From Actinomycetota bacterium (GTDB taxonomy: Bacteria; Actinomycetota; Acidimicrobiia; Acidimicrobiales; JAFATL01): a DNA stretch of 12,095 nucleotides. The notes below the pieces were generated by a model. That model searched no databases. It worked only from the letters and a program-made list of their open reading frames with translations, and was not told where the DNA came from. Location: NCBI GenBank assembly GCA_019243975.1, contig JAFATL010000232.1, forward strand, positions 1-12,095, written 5' to 3'. Shown here one piece after another: positions 1-5,859 of this stretch. Numbering within the stretch: the first letter of the stretch is position 1; the number at the start of each line of letters is the position of its first letter. The position numbers and the translations under genes are program-made.

Positions 1-1
1 G

Positions 2-346
2 CACGGGCTCGAGCACATGAGCTTCTTGGCCACCGCCATGGTCTTCTGGTGGGCGGTGTCGGCCGGCCGCCGCGACCGCCTGGGCGCGGCCGTGATCGCG
101 GTGTTCATCGCCGCCCTGCCTGGCACGGGGCTGGGCGCGGCCCTCACCTTCGCCAACCACCCGTGGTACCCGACGTACGCGGGCGCCGGGGCGCTCGCGG
201 ATCAGCAGATGGCGGGCGTCGTGATGTGGTCGGTGGGTGGCTTCGCCTACGTGATCGCGGCCGCGGTGCTGTTCGCCCGGTGGATGGCCGGCCTCGAGCG
301 CTCATTGCCACCGGGCAGCTTCGCCCGGGTGGAGGCGACGTCGTGA
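2..346 (+). CDS. ctaG: CtaG-type cytochrome c oxidase assembly protein, C-terminal part (partial at 5' end)
   Basis: The frame is already open at base 2 and ends at the TGA at 344-346, giving 114 visible residues; the start lies upstream of the window. The fragment begins HGLEHMSFL, continues into a hydrophobic FWW segment, and carries a DQQMAGVVMW stretch before a last membrane helix. These are hallmarks of the caa3-type CtaG membrane family, in which the His-rich and DQQ regions are conserved. The family assists assembly of haem-copper cytochrome oxidase, probably through copper delivery to the membrane-embedded enzyme. About three membrane helices are visible. The ATG at 17 is an internal methionine, because the conserved HxLEH motif lies upstream of it. 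The cytochrome b gene follows 10 bases later, so co-transcription is likely. Family assignment is fairly sure; the exact oxidase served is not known. Confidence 0.8.
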   Translation, partial: HGLEHMSFLATAMVFWWAVSAGRRDRLGAAVIAVFIAALPGTGLGAALTFANHPWYPTYAGAGALADQQMAGVVMWSVGGFAYVIAAAVLFARWMAGLERSLPPGSFARVEATS

Positions 347-356
347 CGGGACGCCT

Positions 357-1928
357 GTGACGCTTCCCACTCGCAGCAAGCGCGACCCGATGACGGTGCG
401 ACTCACCCAGTGGTTCGACAACCGCTTGGGCGCCACCAGCTTCGTTCGCAGCGCCCTCAACAAGGTCTTTCCGGACCACTGGTCGTTCATGCTGGGCGAA
501 GTCGCCCTGTACTGCTTCGTCATCCTCGTGCTGACCGGGACGTACCTCACGTTCTTCTTCAACCCCAGCAGCCAGCACGTCGTGTACCACGGTCGCTACG
601 CGCCGCTGAACGGCGTGCAGATGACGGAGGCGTACCGATCGACGATCCGCCTGAGCTTCGACGTCCGCGCCGGGTTGGTGTTCCGGCAGATCCACCACTG
701 GGCGGCGCTGCTTTTCGTCGCCGCCATCGTCACCCACTTGTGCCGCATCTTCTTCACCGGCGCCTTCCGGCGACCGCGCGAGCTCAACTGGATCATCGGC
801 GTGACCCTGCTGGTTCTCGCCATCTTCAACGGGTTCAGCGGTTACTCGATGCCCGACGACCTGCTGTCGGGAACGGGTCTGCGCATCGCCTTCTCCATCG
901 CGGTGGCGGTGCCGTTCATCGGTACGTGGGCCGCGTTCCTGCTGTTCGGCGGCGAGTTCCCGGGCACGATCATCACCCGGCTCTTCGTGTTGCACATCAT
1001 GGTGGTGCCGGCGTTGATCGGCGCGCTCCTCGCCGCCCACCTCGCCATCCTGTGGCGCCAGAAGCACACGCAGTTTGCGGGCCAGGGCCGCATGGAGTCG
1101 AACGTCATGGGGTCGTACCTGTGGCCCACGTACGCGGCGAGATCGGTGGGCTTGTTCGCGGCCGTCTTCGCCGCGCTCTGCGCCTTGGGCGGCCTGGCCC
1201 AGATCAACCCGGTGTGGCTGTACGGGCCCTTCCACGCCCCCGCCGTGAGCACCGCCGCGCAGCCCGACTGGTACATGGGTTGGCTGGAAGGGGCGCTGCG
1301 ACTGTTCCCCGGGTGGCGCCTGCACATCTTCGGGTACTCGCTGTCCGAGCTGTTCTGGCCGGGGGTGTTCTTGCCCGGGATCACCTTCGGGCTGCTGTAC
1401 ATGTGGCCGTTCATGGAGGCGCGTATCACCGGCGACCGGGCCGAGCACCACCTGCTCGACCGTCCCCGCGACCGGCCCATCCGTACGGCGATCGGCGTGG
1501 GGGTGCTCACCTTCTACGTGGTGCTGACGATCGCCGGTGCGCAGGACATCATCGCCCAGAAGCTCAGCGTGTCGATCCCGCCGGTCACGTGGACCTTGCG
1601 CGTCCTCGTGATCGCCCTGCCGCTGGTGCTGGCGCTGGTGGCCCGGCGGATCTGTCTCGACCTCCAGGGCGCGGCGGCCCAGGGCCACAGCGCGGGTGTC
1701 CCACCGGTGCACGGCGGGCCCATCCCGGCGCTGGCGGGCGCCATCGTGGCCACCGGCGGCGCCCCGGACCAACGGGAACCGCAGGAGGCGGCGCCCCCGT
1801 CGCGATCGCGCTCGTGGGTGATGCGGGCGGCCGGCGCGGTGGTGGCGGGCGTGGCCGCAGGCGGCGGCTACGTGCTGGGCCGTCGCCGACCCACGCGCAT
1901 CGTGGTAACCAAGTCCGATCGTGACTGA
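357..1928 (+). CDS. qcrB: Cytochrome b subunit of quinol:cytochrome c reductase (bc1/bcc complex)
   Basis: This 523-residue integral membrane protein oxidises quinol and passes electrons through two b haems within the bcc complex. Haem-ligand histidine pairs are visible: H113/H127 in IHHWAA...THLCR, and H213/H228 in VLHIMV...AAHLA. The 15-residue spacing of the second pair matches b6 and Gram-positive cytochromes rather than mitochondrial ones. The quinol-oxidation motif is PDWY (303-306), where PEWY is usual. About eight core helices cover residues 46-430. After residue 430 comes a Pro/Ala/Gly-rich linker, then an extra hydrophobic, glycine-rich segment (about 488-507) followed by Arg residues. 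The start is GTG at 357; an in-frame ATG at 390 (residue 12) is an alternative, and neither has a clear Shine-Dalgarno. The Rieske and cytochrome c subunits are not seen here. The gene overlaps fdhD by 8 bases. Confidence 0.93.
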   Translation: MTLPTRSKRDPMTVRLTQWFDNRLGATSFVRSALNKVFPDHWSFMLGEVALYCFVILVLTGTYLTFFFNPSSQHVVYHGRYAPLNGVQMTEAYRSTIRLSFDVRAGLVFRQIHHWAALLFVAAIVTHLCRIFFTGAFRRPRELNWIIGVTLLVLAIFNGFSGYSMPDDLLSGTGLRIAFSIAVAVPFIGTWAAFLLFGGEFPGTIITRLFVLHIMVVPALIGALLAAHLAILWRQKHTQFAGQGRMESNVMGSYLWPTYAARSVGLFAAVFAALCALGGLAQINPVWLYGPFHAPAVSTAAQPDWYMGWLEGALRLFPGWRLHIFGYSLSELFWPGVFLPGITFGLLYMWPFMEARITGDRAEHHLLDRPRDRPIRTAIGVGVLTFYVVLTIAGAQDIIAQKLSVSIPPVTWTLRVLVIALPLVLALVARRICLDLQGAAAQGHSAGVPPVHGGPIPALAGAIVATGGAPDQREPQEAAPPSRSRSWVMRAAGAVVAGVAAGGGYVLGRRRPTRIVVTKSDRD

Positions 1929-2778
1929 TCACCTGGTGGCAGGCACCGTGCGGCGGGCCACCGCCGACGCGCGGGTGCTCGCCGTCGGTCCCCACGGCGC
2001 CCGCGAGCGGCCCGACCGGCTGGTCACCGAGGAGCCGATGGAGATCCGCGCCGGTGGTCCCGGGCAGGAGCCGGTGTCGGTGGCGGTCACCATGCGTACT
2101 CCTGGGCACGACTTCGAGTTGGCCGTGGGCTTCCTGCTCACCGAGGGCCTGTTGCAGTCGGGCGCCGAGGTCTCCGATGTGCGCTACTGCCGGCTGCCCG
2201 ATGGCGAGGAGCAGCTCTACAACATCGTCACCGTCGGCGTGCGCCACCGCTTCGAGCTCGCCGGGCACGAACGGCGCTTCCACGCCACCGCCAGCTGCGG
2301 GCTGTGCGGCAAGCAGTCGCTCGACCAGATCGGGGTGGCCGCCCCGCCGCTGGCACCGGGGCCGGTCGTCGCCGCGTCGGCCATCGCCGCCCTGCCCGAC
2401 CGGTTGCGGGTGGCCCAGCGCGTGTTCGACAAGACGGGCGGGCTGCACGCCGCCGGCTTGGCCGACGGCTACGGCGAGGTGGTCTCGGTGCGCGAAGACG
2501 TGGGTCGCCACAACGCCGTCGACAAGTTGGTGGGGGAGGCGGCGCTCGGAGGACGTCTGCCTCTTTCGAACAGCGTGCTCGTCGTCTCCGGTCGTATCAG
2601 TTTCGAGATCGTGCAGAAGGCGGCGGTGGCGGGCATCCCGGTGCTGTGCGCGGTATCGGCGCCGTCGAGCTTGGCGGTGGACGCGGCGACCCGCCTGGGC
2701 ATGACGCTTGCCGGCTTCGTCCGGGACGGCAGCTTCAACGTCTACAGCGGCGCGGAACGGGTCGACGTGCGCGCGTGA
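1921..2778 (+). CDS. fdhD: Formate dehydrogenase accessory sulfurtransferase FdhD
   Basis: This 285-residue cytoplasmic protein belongs to the FdhD family, which transfers sulfur from a cysteine desulfurase to the molybdenum cofactor so that formate dehydrogenase becomes active. The CxxC pair is C126/C129 in the SCGLCGK motif. Other family landmarks are TEEPMEIR (36-43), the TPGHDFELAVGFLLTEG region (60-76), the EDVGRHNAVDKL block and the SGRISFEIVQKA block. Length is normal for the family. The start is GTG at 1921, inside the end of qcrB (8-base overlap), and the stop overlaps the GTG of mobA in a GTGA arrangement, so translation is probably coupled. No formate dehydrogenase structural gene is visible in the window; the target enzyme must be elsewhere. 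Another molybdenum or tungsten oxidoreductase of the FdhF type could also be the client. Confidence 0.95.
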   Translation: MTDHLVAGTVRRATADARVLAVGPHGARERPDRLVTEEPMEIRAGGPGQEPVSVAVTMRTPGHDFELAVGFLLTEGLLQSGAEVSDVRYCRLPDGEEQLYNIVTVGVRHRFELAGHERRFHATASCGLCGKQSLDQIGVAAPPLAPGPVVAASAIAALPDRLRVAQRVFDKTGGLHAAGLADGYGEVVSVREDVGRHNAVDKLVGEAALGGRLPLSNSVLVVSGRISFEIVQKAAVAGIPVLCAVSAPSSLAVDAATRLGMTLAGFVRDGSFNVYSGAERVDVRA

Positions 2779-3410
2779 GCGACACGCTGCCGGCGTTCTC
2801 GGGGGTGGTCCTGGCATGCGGCCGGAACCGCCGCATGGGCACCGACAAGGCGTTGCTGCCGGTCGGCGGGCGTGCCATGGCGGCCGTGGCTCGCGACGCG
2901 CTCCTGGGCGCGGGGGCGTCGGAGGTTCTGGCCGTCGGGGGCGACGCGGCTGCCCTCACCTCGTTGGGGTTCCGCGTCGTTGCCGATCGCTGGCCGGGCG
3001 ACGGTCCGCTCGGCGGCGTCGTGACCGCGTTGGCGGAAGCGACGTGCGACGTCGTGGTCGTGCTGGCGTGCGACCTGCCCTTGATCGAGGCGGCCGCTGT
3101 CACCACGTTGCTGCGACACCTCGGCGACGCCGACGCCGTGGTGCCGTTCGTCGCCGGCCAGCCGCAGGTGCTGGTGGCCGCCTACCGGCGCGCCTGCGCG
3201 CGCGAGTTGGAGAACGCCCGCGCCGCGGGGCAGCGGCGCCTACGCGACGCGGTGGGCCGGCTGCGGCTGGCGGACGCGCCGCTCGAGCCGCGGTGGGTCC
3301 ACAACGTCAACCAAGCCGCCGATCTCGAAGGCCTTACCGAGCTCGAAGGCGACGGCGAGGGCATCGGCGCGCCGGAGGGCAAACCCGATGATGGGGCCCG
3401 CCACCACTGA
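2775..3410 (+). CDS. mobA: Molybdenum cofactor guanylyltransferase (MobA-like)
   Basis: The 211-residue product fits MobA, which joins GMP from GTP to Mo-molybdopterin to give the guanine dinucleotide cofactor used by formate dehydrogenases and nitrate reductases. The nucleotide-binding signature is at residues 13-25 (LACG...RMGTDK), with Cys15 where a Gly is usual (LAGG). The base-recognition GPLGG segment is at 78-82, the metal-binding Asp in ACDLP is D100, and the cofactor-site NVN motif is at 177-179. The start is GTG at 2775, sharing a 4-base GTGA overlap with the fdhD stop; reading further upstream in this frame would run antiparallel in phase through fdhD and is not supported. The last 20 residues are Gly/Asp/Glu-rich, weakly conserved in appearance, and overlap a possible minus-strand ORF. 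A relative such as a MobA-like nucleotidyltransferase of another pathway is possible, but pairing with fdhD favours MobA. Confidence 0.88.
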   Translation: MSDTLPAFSGVVLACGRNRRMGTDKALLPVGGRAMAAVARDALLGAGASEVLAVGGDAAALTSLGFRVVADRWPGDGPLGGVVTALAEATCDVVVVLACDLPLIEAAAVTTLLRHLGDADAVVPFVAGQPQVLVAAYRRACARELENARAAGQRRLRDAVGRLRLADAPLEPRWVHNVNQAADLEGLTELEGDGEGIGAPEGKPDDGARHH

Positions 3411-3449
3411 GGCTGCAAACCAGATGCCGAGGAACAGGAGCACGGTCAC
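3240..3449 (-). CDS. Possible small membrane protein overlapping the mobA 3' end
   Basis: This 69-codon ORF starts with GTG at 3449 and encodes a strongly hydrophobic first 20 residues (VTVLLFLGIWFAASVVAGP, then IIGF), followed by ALRRAD and a charged C-terminal half. The N-terminal pattern, one helix then GPxIGxxLRRAD, looks like a single-pass membrane peptide, and most third codon positions are G or C. It lies downstream of and on the same strand as the DUF1345 gene, 80 bases away, so could share its transcript. Against it: no Shine-Dalgarno is seen, and 171 bases overlap the 3' part of mobA, so its C-terminal half may be an antisense shadow. I do not recognise a named family. Confidence 0.33.
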   Translation of the reverse strand: MTVLLFLGIWFAASVVAGPIIGFALRRADALAVAFELGKAFEIGGLVDVVDPPRLERRVRQPQPAHRVA

Positions 3450-3529
3450 CGGGGAACTGATACCCAGCGACGGCGCCGCCCGACACCCGCCAGGGCATTA
3501 CGGATTTATGACAGTTGCGAAGTTGGTGC

Positions 3530-4171
3530 CTATTTGAACAGCCCGGCCACGACGTTGATGGCGGTGGCGATGATGATGGCGCCGAACACGTACGAGAGCA
3601 GGCCGTGGCGGAGGGCGGTGGCTCGGATGTCCTTGTGCTCGAGGTTCGTGTCCGACACCTGGAACGTCATGCCGATCGTGAAGGCGAGGTAGGCGAAGTC
3701 GAGGTACCGGGGCGGGTCGTCTTCGTTGAAGTCGATGCCGCCCGGTGTACCGCCGTAGTACAGGTGCGCGTAGCGCAGCGTGAACACCGTCTGCACGACC
3801 GCCCACGCCGACACGATGCTCAACACGCCCAGCGTCACCATGAGTGCCCGCTCCGCGCCGTTGAGGTTCGAGCCCTTCACGAGCCCGATGACGACGCCGA
3901 CGAGCGACAGGATGGCCGCGCCGATCAGCATGAGCTCGGCGGCGGCCCGGCTCGAGTCTTCGCGCACGGCCAGCCGCCGCGTGCCCTCGGCGTCCAACCG
4001 GCTGATCGCCAGCCACACCCACACCAGATAGGTGACGGCGGCGGCTTCCCACCCGAGCAGCACCGCCGCCTGCCAGTTGGTGAGGAACGCGGCGACGGCG
4101 CCGACGACCAGCGCGAGAGATGCGGCCACGGCGACTCGGGTGCCGGCAGAGGTGGGGCTGCGTTGGCTCAT
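3530..4171 (-). CDS. DUF1345 family integral membrane protein
   Basis: The 213-residue product is mostly membrane helices: about 11-30, 36-56, 79-98, 108-130 and 187-211, with a less certain segment at 157-171. The block at 158-174 (LDFAYLAFTIGMTFQVS) followed by DTNLEHKDIRA and a final ALRHGLLSY helix is the conserved C-terminal signature of DUF1345 proteins. The function of that family is not established; no catalytic residues can be pointed to. ATG at 4171 is preferred, because the frame upstream, back to a GTG at 4222, encodes Arg/Pro-rich sequence with no family character. No convincing ribosome binding site is visible. The gene is divergent from the polysaccharide deacetylase and convergent with mobA. 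Confidence 0.82.
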   Translation of the reverse strand: MSQRSPTSAGTRVAVAASLALVVGAVAAFLTNWQAAVLLGWEAAAVTYLVWVWLAISRLDAEGTRRLAVREDSSRAAAELMLIGAAILSLVGVVIGLVKGSNLNGAERALMVTLGVLSIVSAWAVVQTVFTLRYAHLYYGGTPGGIDFNEDDPPRYLDFAYLAFTIGMTFQVSDTNLEHKDIRATALRHGLLSYVFGAIIIATAINVVAGLFK

Positions 4172-4233
4172 TCGGCAGTCGAAGGGAGCGTGGCGGCGGG
4201 GTCGGGCAACCGCCGCCGACACACGCCCCCCGG

Positions 4234-4256
4234 GTGGGTCACGGCGGTTGACCCAC
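4234..4256. promoter_or_regulatory. Perfect 8-bp inverted repeat, candidate operator
   Basis: GTGGGTCA (4234-4241) and TGACCCAC (4249-4256) are perfect reverse complements separated by 7 bases. The element sits in the non-coding region between the divergent DUF1345 and deacetylase genes, 63 bases upstream of the DUF1345 start and 74 bases upstream of the deacetylase ATG. A TTGACC that could act as a -35 box overlaps the right arm, although no good -10 follows. A dimeric regulator site is the simplest reading; this is inference. Confidence 0.4.
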
Positions 4257-4291
4257 GGCCGGACTGTACACCCCGGCGTATGAGATTCGTC

Positions 4292-4324
4292 GGTTGACTC
4301 TCACGTGAACCCCAGGTGAAACCC
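4292..4324 (-). promoter_or_regulatory. 11-base-period direct repeats resembling a PhoP (PHO) box
   Basis: On the minus strand three consecutive 11-base units can be read: GGGTTTCACCT (4324-4314), GGGGTTCACGT (4313-4303) and GAGAGTCAACC (4302-4292). The first two share GGTTCAC-like cores. Actinobacterial PhoP boxes are 11-base direct repeats with a GTTCACC-type core, so the match is suggestive. The block ends 5 bases before the deacetylase ATG, where binding would block rather than activate that gene, and lies 121-153 bases upstream of the DUF1345 start. Confidence 0.35.
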
Positions 4325-4329
4325 GTACG

Positions 4330-5082
4330 ATGCGACCGGTGCATCGGGGTGGATTGGGGCGGGGTGTGGTGAGCGCGGCCGTCGCGCTCCTGCTGCTCGC
4401 GGGCGTGGTCGCCGTACGACACCCGGTCGCTGCCGGTGCCTCCGGGCAGAGTCTGGTGGTGGCCCGGGTCGAGACCACGAAACGGGTGGTGGCGTTGACG
4501 TTCGACGACGGCCCCCATCCCCTGTGGACGCCGGTTGTGCAGGAACGGCTGGCCGCCGAGCACGTTCCCGCGACGTTCTTCCTGATTGGTCATGACGTGG
4601 TGCGGCGCCCCGACTTGATGAGAAACGAGTTGGCGAACGGCAGCGAGGTGGGTGACCACACCTTCCGCCACCCGATCCTCACCCGTCTGCGCGCCGACAA
4701 GGTGCGGGCTGAGCTGGTGGCGGGGCGGGAGGCGATCACCGACAACGGCGGCCCCCGGCCCACCCTGTTCCGCCCGCCCTACGGCAAGACCAACGAAGCG
4801 ATCGACGCCGCCGCGCGCGCCGAGGGCATGCGCACCATCCTGTGGGACCTCAGCCTCGAGCACTTCGTCGACCACGTGGCCGTAGCCAAGGGCGTGGCCA
4901 AACTGGTCGACCAGGTACGGCCCGGTTCGATCATCCTCGCCCACGACGGTGGCAAGTCCGACCGTTCCCGCACGCTGCAGGCGCTGCCCCTGCTGATCGC
5001 CCAGCTCAAGGCGCGCGGCTACCGCTTCGTCACCGTCACCCAGCTCCTCTCCGACGGCACCGCCGAGGCCAACCGGACCTGA
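4330..5082 (+). CDS. Membrane-anchored polysaccharide deacetylase (NodB/CE4 family)
   Basis: The 250-residue protein has a basic N-terminus and a hydrophobic segment at about 14-30 (a signal anchor or signal peptide), placing the catalytic domain outside the membrane. The CE4 metal-dependent deacetylase motifs appear in order: TFDDGP (57-62, with catalytic Asp59 and metal ligand Asp60), HTFRHP (110-115, metal ligands His110 and His114), RPPYG (148-152), a weak motif 4 at LWDLSLEHF (171-179, lacking the usual DxxDW form) and LAHDGG (203-208, catalytic His205). Such enzymes remove N- or O-acetyl groups from peptidoglycan, chitin-like or other surface glycans; the substrate cannot be told from sequence. 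The start is ATG at 4330; GGTGAAA at 4315-4321 is a weak ribosome-binding site at best. It appears monocistronic, ending before a large hairpin. Confidence 0.92.
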   Translation: MRPVHRGGLGRGVVSAAVALLLLAGVVAVRHPVAAGASGQSLVVARVETTKRVVALTFDDGPHPLWTPVVQERLAAEHVPATFFLIGHDVVRRPDLMRNELANGSEVGDHTFRHPILTRLRADKVRAELVAGREAITDNGGPRPTLFRPPYGKTNEAIDAAARAEGMRTILWDLSLEHFVDHVAVAKGVAKLVDQVRPGSIILAHDGGKSDRSRTLQALPLLIAQLKARGYRFVTVTQLLSDGTAEANRT

Positions 5083-5090
5083 CACCCCTC

Positions 5091-5137
5091 GCTTTTGCGC
5101 TTGAACTCGTCGTATGGCCGAGTTCAAGCGCTAAAGC
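5091..5137. terminator. Long hairpin between convergent genes, candidate bidirectional terminator
   Basis: The left arm GCTTTTGCGCTTGAACTCG (5091-5109) pairs with the right arm CGAGTTCAAGCGCTAAAGC (5119-5137) over 19 positions with a single T-T mismatch (5096/5132) and a 9-base loop. It begins 8 bases after the deacetylase stop and its right arm covers the stop codon of the minus-strand coiled-coil gene (5131-5133). No T-tract follows on either strand, so it is not a textbook intrinsic terminator. Its arms are long for this use, and a dispersed repeat element is the alternative. Confidence 0.6.
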
Positions 5138-5859
5138 GGGGGGCTGGACCGCAGTTCGTCGGCGTGCTGGCGCGCCGCGTCGGCGCGCGCCCGTGCCGTG
5201 CGGGCGACCTCCTCGGCGTCGGCGGCCACCGCCTCGAGACGATCTGCCTCCGCCTCGGCGCGGCGCAGCTCCTCGGCGGCCCGTTCCTCCTCCCGCGCGC
5301 GCTCGCGCTCGAGCACGGCCGCGTCGGCGTGTCCCTCACCGGCGGCGGCGCCGAGCACGCCGAGGTGGCCGAGGTCGAGGCCTTCCAGCCCCTCGAACCC
5401 GGGCGCGTCCAGCTCCGTCGGCAAGCGGCCGGCCGTGAGCAGGTCGCGCGTTGCCTGGGCGAGCGACGCGTTGTCGAGCGTGCTGGCCACGCGCCCGGCC
5501 ATGGCCGCCGACAACGGTTGGCCGGCCGCGTCGGCCACCGCAGCGGCGGCGTCGGCCGCGTCGCTGACTGCATGCCGGCGCTGGCGGTCGAGCTCCTTGA
5601 GGGCACCCGCGCCTTCGCCCCGAATCGCGTCGGCGGTGGCCGCTTCCACCTGGCGGCCCAAGTCGACGAGATCCGCGACGACTTTCGGCTTCTCGCGGGC
5701 CAGCAGGTTCACCGCCCACACCGCGGCCGACGGCTTCTTCAGCTTCTTGACCGTCTCCGCCTCGTCGGCCTTGCCTTCCGCCTTCAGCTGCTTGGCCAGC
5801 TGGTTGCGCACGGCGACGAACTCGTCAGGCGTCGCCCGCCACAGCTCGTCCATGCTCAT
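5131..5859 (-). CDS. Hypothetical actinobacterial coiled-coil protein
   Basis: The 242-residue product starts MSMDELWRATPDEFVAVRNQ. Its N-terminal third has a basic KKLKKPSAAVWAVNLLARE block (38-56), a pattern I associate with uncharacterised actinobacterial proteins having RRPSxAAWxxN; no function is established. The middle is Ala-rich and helical. Residues about 182-237 form a highly charged Glu/Arg/Ala helix, very likely a coiled coil. No signal peptide or membrane segment is seen, so it should be cytoplasmic. ATG at 5859 is chosen because it overlaps the stop of the upstream SCO6745-family gene as ATGA, implying translational coupling; ATG at 5853 is an alternative. The stop lies inside the terminator-like hairpin. 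The much longer open frame back to 6996 is antisense to other genes and not real. Confidence 0.72.
   Translation of the reverse strand: MSMDELWRATPDEFVAVRNQLAKQLKAEGKADEAETVKKLKKPSAAVWAVNLLAREKPKVVADLVDLGRQVEAATADAIRGEGAGALKELDRQRRHAVSDAADAAAAVADAAGQPLSAAMAGRVASTLDNASLAQATRDLLTAGRLPTELDAPGFEGLEGLDLGHLGVLGAAAGEGHADAAVLERERAREEERAAEELRRAEAEADRLEAVAADAEEVARTARARADAARQHADELRSSPPL

Noticed and set aside
144..1772. Long minus-strand open frame (542 codons) opposite ctaG and qcrB
   Set aside because: It is Arg/Gly/Asp/His-rich without any domain and lies antisense to the clearly recognisable cytochrome b; a shadow of GC-rich coding sequence.
410..1924. Plus-strand 504-codon frame inside qcrB
   Set aside because: It is frame-shifted against qcrB, which has haem ligands and membrane helices; the alternative product is Arg/Pro-rich noise.
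2304..2774. Upstream extension of the mobA frame into fdhD
   Set aside because: The extension is low-complexity Arg/Gly sequence in the wrong frame of fdhD; the MobA signature begins just after the GTG at 2775.
4248..4300. TTGACC and TTGACT as -35 boxes for the deacetylase
   Set aside because: Neither is followed at 16-18 bases by a recognisable -10, so no promoter was called.
4301..4308. TCACGTGA palindrome upstream of the deacetylase
   Set aside because: An 8-base palindrome that overlaps the 11-base repeats; it is explained as part of that block and too short to call separately.
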